A stretch of DNA of 64,000 bases, from positions 1-64,000 of the forward strand of contig NZ_JABLSI010000029.1 of the NCBI RefSeq assembly GCF_019303475.1, written 5' to 3'. Numbering within the stretch: position 1 is the stretch's first letter; each line of letters starts with the position of its first letter. Shown here one piece after another: positions 36,638 to 43,555 of this stretch. The position numbers were made by a program, and so were the translations under genes. This DNA comes from Streptomyces sp. JJ38. Lineage in GTDB: Bacteria > Actinomycetota > Actinomycetes > Streptomycetales > Streptomycetaceae. The notes beneath the pieces were generated by a model. The model was not told where the DNA came from. It did not search any database and saw nothing but the letters and a program-made list of their open reading frames with translations.

Positions 36638-37510
36638 ATGACCACTCCCTCCTCCGCCACGCGGAACCGCTCCGCCGGCCGCGCCCTGACCGGTGCCGTA
36701 CTCGCCGCCGCCCTCGGCCTCGCCTCGGCGCCCGGGGCCCTCGCCCTCGACTCGCCCGCCGCCTCCGGCGCCCTGATCGGGAAGCCCGTCAAGGCCAAGC
36801 CGCTGCCCGTCGGCGACCCGTCCGACGCCACCGCGGGGGAGGCCGCGGCTGCGCAGAAGGACGGTTGGCGGCAGGGCGACCTCCGTCTCGACGCCAGCCA
36901 GAACGCCGCGGTCGAGGCCTTCCTGAACCGTGCGGCGAAGGCCGAGAAGACCATCAGCCCCCAGATCCGTACCGTCGCGGCGTGGACCGGTGCCGAGCTC
37001 GTCGGCTTCGACTACCGGCTGAAGTCCGAGGAGTCCACGAAGCGCAAGATCGCCACCTGGCTCAAGGACGACCCGAACCAGACCGTGCACGAGGCCCTGG
37101 ACGACCTCAACGACTCCGTGCGCTACACCCTCGTGTGGCAGGACGGGGAGTACACCGAGGGCGCCCGCGAGGCCTCGCACATGCTCGTCCACTGGGGTCA
37201 CGACAGCGTGCGCTGGGCCAACACGTGGAAGAACCGCACCGGCTACAAGGCCATCAACGCGGCGTGGAAGGACCCCATGTGGGGCCACAAGTTCGAGGTC
37301 CAGCTCCACACCCCGGCGAGCAAGTGGGCAGCCGAGCTGACCCACCCGCTGTACGAGGAGTTGCGCCTGCCCAGCACCTCTCCCGAGCGCAAGGCCGAAC
37401 TCGCCGCGGAGCAGGCCCGGATCTTCGCCGCCGTGCCGGTGCCGGCCGGGGCGGCGGAGCTGAAGGCCCCCGAGTTCACCCGTCCGCCCCGGGTGCCACA
37501 GCCCGCGTGA
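36638..37510 (+). CDS. Secreted RelA/SpoT-fold nucleotide 3'-pyrophosphokinase-like protein
   Basis: 290 residues. Residues 1-36 form a Sec signal peptide (RNRSAGRALTGAVLAAALGL, cleavage near ALA-LD). The mature domain carries the order of RelA/SpoT synthetase motifs: YRLKSEESTKRK (Arg127, Lys129, Ser133, Lys137), DDLNDSVRY (Asp156, Arg162; compare DLxGxR), GYKAINAAW (compare GYxSxH), FEVQLHT (Glu220, Gln222; compare EVQIRT) and AELTHPLYEE (Glu233, His236). Secreted enzymes of this type in Streptomyces (ATP nucleotide 3'-pyrophosphokinase of S. morookaensis) make pppApp-like nucleotides outside the cell. No hydrolase, TGS or ACT domain is present. ATG 36638 has GGGATG eight nt upstream. Activity is inferred, not shown. 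Confidence 0.75.
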   Translation: MTTPSSATRNRSAGRALTGAVLAAALGLASAPGALALDSPAASGALIGKPVKAKPLPVGDPSDATAGEAAAAQKDGWRQGDLRLDASQNAAVEAFLNRAAKAEKTISPQIRTVAAWTGAELVGFDYRLKSEESTKRKIATWLKDDPNQTVHEALDDLNDSVRYTLVWQDGEYTEGAREASHMLVHWGHDSVRWANTWKNRTGYKAINAAWKDPMWGHKFEVQLHTPASKWAAELTHPLYEELRLPSTSPERKAELAAEQARIFAAVPVPAGAAELKAPEFTRPPRVPQPA

Positions 37511-37629
37511 CCCGGTCCGCGTGACCCGGCCGGCGTGACGGGCGCCCGTCCCCCGGCCCTCAAGACCCGACCTCGTGCATCCGGCTCCCGTGAACCCCGG
37601 GCACGTCAGCCGGGCACCTCAGCCGGGGC

Positions 37630-37667
37630 GCGCACCTCGGCCGCCGCACTCAGCGGCCGAGGTGCGC
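37630..37667 (-). terminator. Terminator at the end of the SDR gene
   Basis: Perfect 15-bp inverted repeat (37630-37644 with 37653-37667), loop 8 nt. The SDR stop codon (37650-37652) falls in the loop, so the last codons form one arm. Confidence 0.75.
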
Positions 37668-38405
37668 CCCGCCGTTGACCTGGATGACCTGGCCGGTGAT
37701 GTGCCCGGCGGAGTGCGAGGCCAGCCAGTGCAGCGTCTCGGCCACGTCGCCCGGCGTGCCCGGACGGCCGTTGAAGGTCTCGTCGACCAGCCGTTCGTGG
37801 CGCTCGCGCGGCAGCCCCTCGCCGAAGAACTCGGTCGACTCCACGTAGCCGGGCGCCACCACGTTCACGGTGACGCCGCGGGGGCCCAGTGTCCGGGCCA
37901 GGTCGAAGGCGTACGGGTGCAGCGCGGCCTTGCTCGCCGCGTAGGCGCCGGAGCCCGAGCCGCGATAGGCCGCGATGGAGCTGAGGAACAACACCCGGCC
38001 GCCGGGGGAGGCGAGCCGGTCCCGCAGGGCCTCGGTGAGCAGGACGGCCGTCAGCGTGTTGAGCCGGAAGTTCAGCGTCCAGTCGTGCTCGGCCGAGGCC
38101 ACCGGATCCTCGCGGTCCAGGCCCTCGGGCTCGGACTCCAGGCGGCCGTTGCCGCCCGCGCTGTGCACGAGGACGTCGACGGCGCCGCACTCCTCCGCCA
38201 CCGTCCGGGCGAGCCGCCGGGCGCCCTCCGCCGTGGCGAGGTCCGCCGGCACGGCCAGGGCCCCGGGTACCTGGGCGGCCGCCTGCTCCAGCACCTCGCC
38301 GCGCCGCCCCGCCAGGACCACCTGGTCGCCCTCGGCCGCGAAGCACCGGGCCGTCGCCAGGCCGATGCCGCTGCCGCCACCGCTGATCACCACTGTGCGC
38401 GTCAT
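37650..38405 (-). CDS. SDR-family oxidoreductase
   Basis: 251-residue classical short-chain dehydrogenase. NAD(P) motif VVISGGGSGIGLATARCF, VLVHSAGG in place of NNAG, RVLFLSSIAAYRG and catalytic AYAASKAAL. Ends GQVIQVNGGAHLGR, as in FabG-like enzymes. The Arg pair in LAGRRGE suggests NADPH. Substrate unknown. ATG 38405 has TACGCT six nt upstream (leaderless). Confidence 0.9.
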   Translation of the reverse strand: MTRTVVISGGGSGIGLATARCFAAEGDQVVLAGRRGEVLEQAAAQVPGALAVPADLATAEGARRLARTVAEECGAVDVLVHSAGGNGRLESEPEGLDREDPVASAEHDWTLNFRLNTLTAVLLTEALRDRLASPGGRVLFLSSIAAYRGSGSGAYAASKAALHPYAFDLARTLGPRGVTVNVVAPGYVESTEFFGEGLPRERHERLVDETFNGRPGTPGDVAETLHWLASHSAGHITGQVIQVNGGAHLGR

Positions 38406-38411
38406 GGCGCG

Positions 38412-38417
38412 AGCGTA
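38412..38417 (-). promoter_or_regulatory. Leaderless -10 hexamer for SDR gene
   Basis: TACGCT on the minus strand, 6 nt before the ATG at 38405; no ribosome site. Confidence 0.5.
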
Positions 38418-38448
38418 ACGTCACGCAGCGGAGGACGCGTGGCGGTTC

Positions 38449-39267
38449 CTACGCTCCGGGGACGCCGCCGTCGAGCAGACGCTCCAGCACGAGGGCGATG
38501 CCGTCGTCCTCGTTGGAGGCGGTGACCTCGTCGGCCACCTCGATCAGCTCGGCGTGCGCCCCCGCCATCGCGACGCCGTAGCCCGCCCACGCGAACATGG
38601 GGGCGTCGTTGGGCATGTCGCCGAAGGCGATGGTCTCCGCACCGCGCACCCCCAGCCGACGGCCCGCGAGGGAGAGCCCGGTGGCCTTGGTGAGCCCCGG
38701 CGGCAGCAGCTCGACGATCCCCGGGCCCGCCATGGTGACGCCGACCAGCGCGCCCACCGTCTGCCGGACGAGCTTGGTGAGGACGTCGTCCGACAGGCGC
38801 GGGTGCTGGAGGTAGAGCTTGCTGAGCGGCGCGGCCCACAGCGCGTCCCGTTCCGGGCACGGCAGCACCGGCAGGGGGCCCTCCTGGACCCGGTAGCCGG
38901 TCTCCACCAGGACGTCGCCGTCCAGCCCGTCCCGGGCGGCGGCCAGCAGGAGGGGGCCGGTCTCGGCCTCGATCCGCTCGACCGCGTGCCGGGCGAGCCG
39001 GCGGTCCAGGGTGACGGAGGTCAGCAGCCGGTGCTCGCCCGCGTGGTAGACCTGCCCGCCCTGGCCGCAGACGGCCAGCCCCCGGTAGTCCAGGGCGTCC
39101 AGGATGTGGCGCGCCCAGGGCACCGAGCGGCCGGTGACGACGAGGTGCGCGGCGCCGGCGTCCGTGGCGGCGGTCAGCGCCTTCCGGGTGCGGGGCGAGA
39201 TCGTCTCGTCCCCGCGGAGCAGGGTGCCGTCGAGGTCCGTCGCCACCAGCCGGTAGGGGAAGCTCAC
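38449..39267 (-). CDS. Cof-type HAD-superfamily hydrolase, coupled to serS
   Basis: 272-residue HAD phosphatase: motif I RLVATDLDGTLLRGDETIS, motif II HLVVTGRSVPW, motif III Lys in GLTKATGLSL, motif IV IAFGDMPNDAPMF. The start is the GTG at 39267 that overlaps the serS stop by 4 nt (GTGA), so translation is coupled to seryl-tRNA synthetase. The longer open frame reads back inside serS and is not coding. Substrate unknown. Confidence 0.9.
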   Translation of the reverse strand: MSFPYRLVATDLDGTLLRGDETISPRTRKALTAATDAGAAHLVVTGRSVPWARHILDALDYRGLAVCGQGGQVYHAGEHRLLTSVTLDRRLARHAVERIEAETGPLLLAAARDGLDGDVLVETGYRVQEGPLPVLPCPERDALWAAPLSKLYLQHPRLSDDVLTKLVRQTVGALVGVTMAGPGIVELLPPGLTKATGLSLAGRRLGVRGAETIAFGDMPNDAPMFAWAGYGVAMAGAHAELIEVADEVTASNEDDGIALVLERLLDGGVPGA

Positions 39268-40541
39268 GAGGCGACGGGCTCCAGCAGCTCCCGGCCGCCC
39301 AGGTAGGGGCGGAGGGCCTCCGGCACCCGCACCGAGCCGTCGGCCTGCTGGTGGTTCTCCAGCAGCGCCACGATGGTGCGGGGGACGGCGCACAGCGTGC
39401 CGTTGAGTGTGGCCAGCGGTCGCACCTGCTTGCCGTCGCGCATCCGCACCGACAGCCGGCGGGCCTGGAACTCGTCGCAGTTGGAGGTGGAGGTGAGCTC
39501 GCGGTACTTGCCCTGGGTGGGGATCCAGGCCTCGCAGTCGTACTTACGCGAGGCGGAGGAGCCCAGGTCGCCCGAGGCCACGTCGATGACCTGGAAGGGG
39601 AGTTCGAGCGAGGTCAGCCACTGCTTCTCCCACTCCAGCAGGCGGGCGTGCTCGGCCTCGGCCTCCTCCGGGGCGACGAAGGAGAACATCTCCACCTTGT
39701 CGAACTGGTGGACCCGGAAGATGCCCCGGGTGTCCTTGCCGTAGGAGCCGGCCTCGCGGCGGAAGCAGGGCGAGAAGCCCGCGTAGCGCAGCGGGAGCCG
39801 GGAGGCGTCCAGGATCTCGTCCATGTGATAGCCCGCGAGCGCGACCTCGGAGGTGCCGACGAGGTAGAGCTCGTCCTTCTCCAGGTGGTAGACGTCCTGC
39901 GCGGCCTGGCCGAGGAAGCCGGTGCCCTCCATGGCACGCGGCTTGACCAACGCCGGCGTCAGCACGGGGGTGAAGCCGGCCGCGGTGGCCTGCGCGATGG
40001 CCGCGTTGACCAGGGCCAGTTCGAGCAGGGCTCCGACGCCGGTGAGGTAGTAGAAGCGCGAACCGGACACCTTCGCGCCACGCTCGACGTCGATGGCGCC
40101 GAGGAGCTGGCCCAGCTCCAGGTGGTCCTTGGGCTCGAAGCCCTCGGCCGCGAAGTCCCGGGCGGTGCCGATCGTCTCCAGCACGGTGAAGTCGTCCTCA
40201 CCGCCGACGGGGACGTCGGGGTGGACGAGGTTGCCGAGGCGGCCCAGCAGCTCCTGCGTCAGGCCCGCGGCCTCGTCCTGTTCGGCGTCCGCGGCCTTGA
40301 CGGCGGCCGAGAGCTCGGCGGCCTTCTTCAGCAGCTCGGCCTTCTCCTCGCCGGTGGCCTTGGGGATGAGCTTGCCGAGCTGCTTCTGCTCGGAGCGCAA
40401 CGCGTCGAAGCGGGCGCTGGAGGACCTGCGCCGCTCGTCGGCGGCCAGGAGCGAGTCGACGACGTCGACGTCCTCGCCTCGGGCGCGCTGGGAGGCGCGC
40501 ACACGGTCTGGGTCCTCACGAAGCAGGCGAAGGTCAATCAC
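39264..40541 (-). CDS. serS: Seryl-tRNA synthetase
   Basis: 425-residue class II synthetase that charges tRNA-Ser and tRNA-Sec. N-terminal antiparallel coiled-coil arm (about 30-105, LRSEQKQLGKLIPKATGEEK), then catalytic motifs: GTSEVALAGYHMDEIL, motif 2 FRREAGSYGKDTRGIFRVHQ, TSTSNCDEFQARRLSVRMR and motif 3 NGTLCAVPRTIVALLENHQQ. Full length. GTG start at 40541 with TAGCCT six nt upstream, probably leaderless. First gene of a two-gene unit with the HAD hydrolase. Confidence 0.97.
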   Translation of the reverse strand: MIDLRLLREDPDRVRASQRARGEDVDVVDSLLAADERRRSSSARFDALRSEQKQLGKLIPKATGEEKAELLKKAAELSAAVKAADAEQDEAAGLTQELLGRLGNLVHPDVPVGGEDDFTVLETIGTARDFAAEGFEPKDHLELGQLLGAIDVERGAKVSGSRFYYLTGVGALLELALVNAAIAQATAAGFTPVLTPALVKPRAMEGTGFLGQAAQDVYHLEKDELYLVGTSEVALAGYHMDEILDASRLPLRYAGFSPCFRREAGSYGKDTRGIFRVHQFDKVEMFSFVAPEEAEAEHARLLEWEKQWLTSLELPFQVIDVASGDLGSSASRKYDCEAWIPTQGKYRELTSTSNCDEFQARRLSVRMRDGKQVRPLATLNGTLCAVPRTIVALLENHQQADGSVRVPEALRPYLGGRELLEPVAS

Positions 40542-40547
40542 CCCCCC

Positions 40548-40553
40548 AGGCTA
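40548..40553 (-). promoter_or_regulatory. Leaderless -10 hexamer for serS
   Basis: TAGCCT on the minus strand, followed by six G and then the GTG at 40541. Confidence 0.5.
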
Positions 40554-41040
40554 CCGGGGTGTGGAAGGGGAGCTCTAACCGATATCCCGTTTGGTGGTTC
40601 TATGCCCCTTTTGATCGTCTTTGCCGATCGCGAGCGAAGGGAATTCCGCCGTGTTCGCCACAGGCTTATCCACAGGTCACGGGGGGTCGGCAAAGATATC
40701 CACAGGGTGTTCGCGTCTGCTGTGGAAATGATCGGAACAGGTTTGAGGCGGGGAATCCTGGGTGTGGCGAGGGCTGCCACGCGGGGGCACTTCGGACAAT
40801 TCGTCGGTCAAACTCGAAACCCCTACCCGAAAGAGGGGTACGGCTGTGACGCGCCTCACGGTGAAGTGTGCTGCGCCGTCGCCGCGTTGACTCTGCCGCC
40901 ACCGAGCCGGGCCGTGCCCGCCCGTCACCATCGCACTCGGGTCGACTTATACACAGGAGAATGCCCCCAGCCTGTGGATAACTTGGCCCCCCGGCCTGTT
41001 TCCCCGTCGGTCCCCGGACGTTTCCCACTGCGTTCCGCAA

Positions 41041-41090
41041 CCTTCGACGACCTTCGACGACCTTCGACGACCGCCGACGACCGCCGACGA
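41041..41090. repeat. 10-bp tandem repeat, five copies
   Basis: Three copies of CCTTCGACGA followed by two of CCGCCGACGA, immediately beyond the pheA stop. Not coding. A sixth degenerate unit follows. Confidence 0.85.
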
Positions 41091-41101
41091 CCGGCGGCGG
41101 C

Positions 41102-42031
41102 TCAGCCGCGGCCGTCCATACAGCGCAGCACCCAGTCCGCGGCGGCTGTGAAATCCGCGTCCGTCGTGCCCTGCTCCAGCGTGGGCCGCACCGCGTCGGC
41201 GCGCGGGTACGAACCCAGGAACCGCACCTCGCGGCAGGAGCGCCGGAGCCCCATCAACACGTCGGCCACCCTGCGGTCCTGGATGTGCCCCTCGCAGTCC
41301 ACCGAGAAGCAGTACCGGCCGATGCCCTCGCCCGTGGGCCGCGACTCGATGCGCATCATGTTGACTCCGCGCGACGAGTACTCGTGCAGCAGCTCCAGCA
41401 GCGCGCCCGGGTGGTCCTTGCGCAGCCACATCACCACCGACGTCTTGTCCGCGCCGGTCGGGGCGGCGGGACGCGCCGGGCGGCCGACGAGCACGAACCG
41501 CGTCACCGCGTTCTCGGCGTCGTGGATGTCCGTGACGAGCGCCTCCAGCCCGTAGGTGGCCGCCGCGAACTCCCCGGCGAAGGCCGCGTCGTACCGTCCC
41601 TCGCGCACCAGCCGCGCGCCGTCCGCGTTCGACGCGGCCGACTCCCAGACCGCCTCCGGCAGCTTGGCCGCCAGCCAGTTGCGCACCTGCGGCTGGGCCA
41701 CCGGGTGCCCCGTGACCGTCCTGACGTCCTCCAGCGCGGTACCCGGCCGCACCAGCAGCGCGAACGCGATCGGCAGCAGCACCTCGCGGTAGATCATCAG
41801 CGGCTCGCCGGACGCCAGCTCGTCCAGCGTGGCCGTGACACCGCCCTCCACCGAGTTCTCGATGGGCACGAGAGCCCCGGCGGCCTCCCCGGCCCGCACG
41901 GCGTCCAGGGCGGCGGCCACCGAGACCATCGGCACGAGCTGCCGGGTGGCGGCCTCCGGCAGGGAGCGCAGGGCCGCCTCGGTGAAGGTTCCCTCGGGGC
42001 CCAGATAGGTGTAGCGGCTGGCAGGTGACAT
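41102..42031 (-). CDS. pheA: Prephenate dehydratase
   Basis: 309-residue monofunctional prephenate dehydratase (prephenate to phenylpyruvate). Catalytic domain: YLGPEGTFTEAALRSLPEAA, VPIENSVEGGVTATLDELAS and the Thr-Arg-Phe motif in NAVTRFVLVGR. C-terminal ACT domain for phenylalanine feedback: GALLELLHEYSSRGVNMMRI followed by ESRP. ATG 42031 has TACTGT six nt upstream, probably leaderless. The aromatic-type aminotransferase at 18455-19543 could catalyse the next step. Confidence 0.96.
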   Translation of the reverse strand: MSPASRYTYLGPEGTFTEAALRSLPEAATRQLVPMVSVAAALDAVRAGEAAGALVPIENSVEGGVTATLDELASGEPLMIYREVLLPIAFALLVRPGTALEDVRTVTGHPVAQPQVRNWLAAKLPEAVWESAASNADGARLVREGRYDAAFAGEFAAATYGLEALVTDIHDAENAVTRFVLVGRPARPAAPTGADKTSVVMWLRKDHPGALLELLHEYSSRGVNMMRIESRPTGEGIGRYCFSVDCEGHIQDRRVADVLMGLRRSCREVRFLGSYPRADAVRPTLEQGTTDADFTAAADWVLRCMDGRG

Positions 42032-42037
42032 GTCGCA

Positions 42038-42043
42038 ACAGTA
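42038..42043 (-). promoter_or_regulatory. Leaderless -10 hexamer for pheA
   Basis: TACTGT on the minus strand, 6 nt before the ATG at 42031; no ribosome site. Confidence 0.5.
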
Positions 42044-42162
42044 GGCGCATCCGGGCGCCCCGCGCCCCGCCGTCTCACCCGAGCCACACCGGACGCGCCC
42101 TCCCGCCGGGGCCGGACGCGCCCTCCCGCCGGGCCGGAGGGGGCGGCCGACCGCGGCCGGGC

Positions 42163-43545
42163 TCAGCCCTCCAGCAGCGGCTGGGCCACGTACTCGCCCT
42201 CCGCCGGCGCCGGCGGGACGGCGAACAGGGCGCTGGCCTCGTGCCGGATGAACTCGGACAACGCGTCGCCGCGGTCCAGCTTCCGCTGCACCGGCACGAA
42301 GCCCCGCAGCGGGTCCGACTGCCAGGCGACGAACAGCAGACCGGCGTCCACCGTGCCGTCAGGGCGCTGCCCGTCCTGGTAGGAGTACGACCGCCGCAGC
42401 ATCGCGGCGCCGCCGTTCGTCTCCGGCGCCGAGACACGGACGTGCGCGTTCGCCGCGACGGCGAGTTCGCCCCCGGCCGTGCGCTTCTCCAGGTCCACGG
42501 GCGTCGTCTCGCGGCCCCCGGACAGTGGCGCGCCGTCGGACTTCCGGCGGCCGATCACCTTCTCCTGCCCGTCGAGCGGCAGCTCGTCCCACGCGTCCAG
42601 CAGCATCCGGATGCGCCGGACGACGGCGTAGGAGCCGTCGGCCATCCACGCGGGGTGGCGGCCGTCCCCGCCCTCCCGGGGCACGAAGACCCGGGCGTCG
42701 AAGTCCGGATCGCCGGGCCTGGGGTTGTTCGTGCCGTCCACCTGGCCCATGAGGTTGCGCTGCGACCGGGGCTCGGCGGTCGCGCCGGGGGTCCGGTTGA
42801 AGCCGGTCATGTGCCAGCGGACGCGGGCGGCGTCGCCCGCCTGTCGCCGGACGAGGCGCAGCGCGTCGAAGGCCACCAGGGCGTCGTCGGCGGCGATCTG
42901 CACCCACAGGTCGCCGTCGGAGCGCCGCCGGTCGAGCGCGTCGGCGGAGAAGGCGGGCAGCGGGGCGAGCGCGGCGGGACGGGCGTCGGCCAGCCCGGTG
43001 CGGTCGAAGAAGGTCGCGCCGAGTCCGAAGGTGATCGTCAGAGCCGACGGTCCGGCGTCCAGTGCGATACCGGTGGGCGTCGCGTCCCCGTCCTGCGGCG
43101 TCCGGCCCGCCATGAGCGTGGCGGCCGTCCGCGACCAGCGCCGCAGCAGCGCCGCCGCCTCCCGCCGCCCGGCGCCGGGCGCCAGGTCGAAGGCCACCAG
43201 GTGACCGTGGGCCTGTAGCGGTTCGACGATGCCGGGCTGCCGCCGGCCGTGGAAGGCGTACTCGGTGCCGCCGACGCTGTTCAACGCCGTCGGCGGCTCC
43301 GGTCGCGTGGCCGCGTGCCCGAACACCCCGCCGGCCGCCCCGGCCGCCAGGCCGACCGCCCCCGCGGCGCCCGTCGTGCCGAGCAGCCGCCGCCGGGAGA
43401 CGCCCGGAGAGACAGCCGGACAGGCGGGGGGAGAGGCGGTGGGAGAGGCCGCGGAGGAGGCGCTGCCGGCCCGGTCCCGCGCGGCGCCCTCGTCGATGTC
43501 GTCGTGCGCGGGGGAGTCCCCGCCTGCGTCGTGTGACTGGTTCAT
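42163..43545 (-). CDS. dtpA: Tat-exported DyP-type heme peroxidase (DtpA-like)
   Basis: 460-residue dye-decolorising peroxidase. Twin-arginine signal SRRRLLGTTGAAGAVGLAAG near residue 55. DyP signature GQVDGTNNP (distal Asp of GxxDG), a distal-side Arg-containing segment near RRSYSY, and proximal His in FIRHEASALFAVP. In S. lividans the DtpA protein, encoded beside Sco and ECuC, is needed for maturation of the copper radical oxidase GlxA and hyphal development (from memory). ATG 43545, 10 bp after the CopCD stop; weak ribosome site, likely translational coupling. Last gene of the copper operon. Confidence 0.92.
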   Translation of the reverse strand: MNQSHDAGGDSPAHDDIDEGAARDRAGSASSAASPTASPPACPAVSPGVSRRRLLGTTGAAGAVGLAAGAAGGVFGHAATRPEPPTALNSVGGTEYAFHGRRQPGIVEPLQAHGHLVAFDLAPGAGRREAAALLRRWSRTAATLMAGRTPQDGDATPTGIALDAGPSALTITFGLGATFFDRTGLADARPAALAPLPAFSADALDRRRSDGDLWVQIAADDALVAFDALRLVRRQAGDAARVRWHMTGFNRTPGATAEPRSQRNLMGQVDGTNNPRPGDPDFDARVFVPREGGDGRHPAWMADGSYAVVRRIRMLLDAWDELPLDGQEKVIGRRKSDGAPLSGGRETTPVDLEKRTAGGELAVAANAHVRVSAPETNGGAAMLRRSYSYQDGQRPDGTVDAGLLFVAWQSDPLRGFVPVQRKLDRGDALSEFIRHEASALFAVPPAPAEGEYVAQPLLEG

Positions 43546-43555
43546 GAGTTTCGCT

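Larger units (their letters stand above)
40542..41101. other. serS-pheA intergenic region with DnaA-box cluster
   Basis: 560 bp without a gene. DnaA boxes relative to TTATCCACA: perfect at 40666-40674 (+) and 40973-40981 (-); 8/9 at 40696-40704 (+) and 40947-40955 (+); 7/9 at 40654-40662 (+) and 40721-40729 (-). The boxes form two groups about 220 bp apart. Downstream the spacer ends in decameric tandem repeats. S. coelicolor has high-affinity DnaA-box clusters away from oriC (H24, H69, D78, from memory) that titrate DnaA; this could be the counterpart of one of them. Confidence 0.75.
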
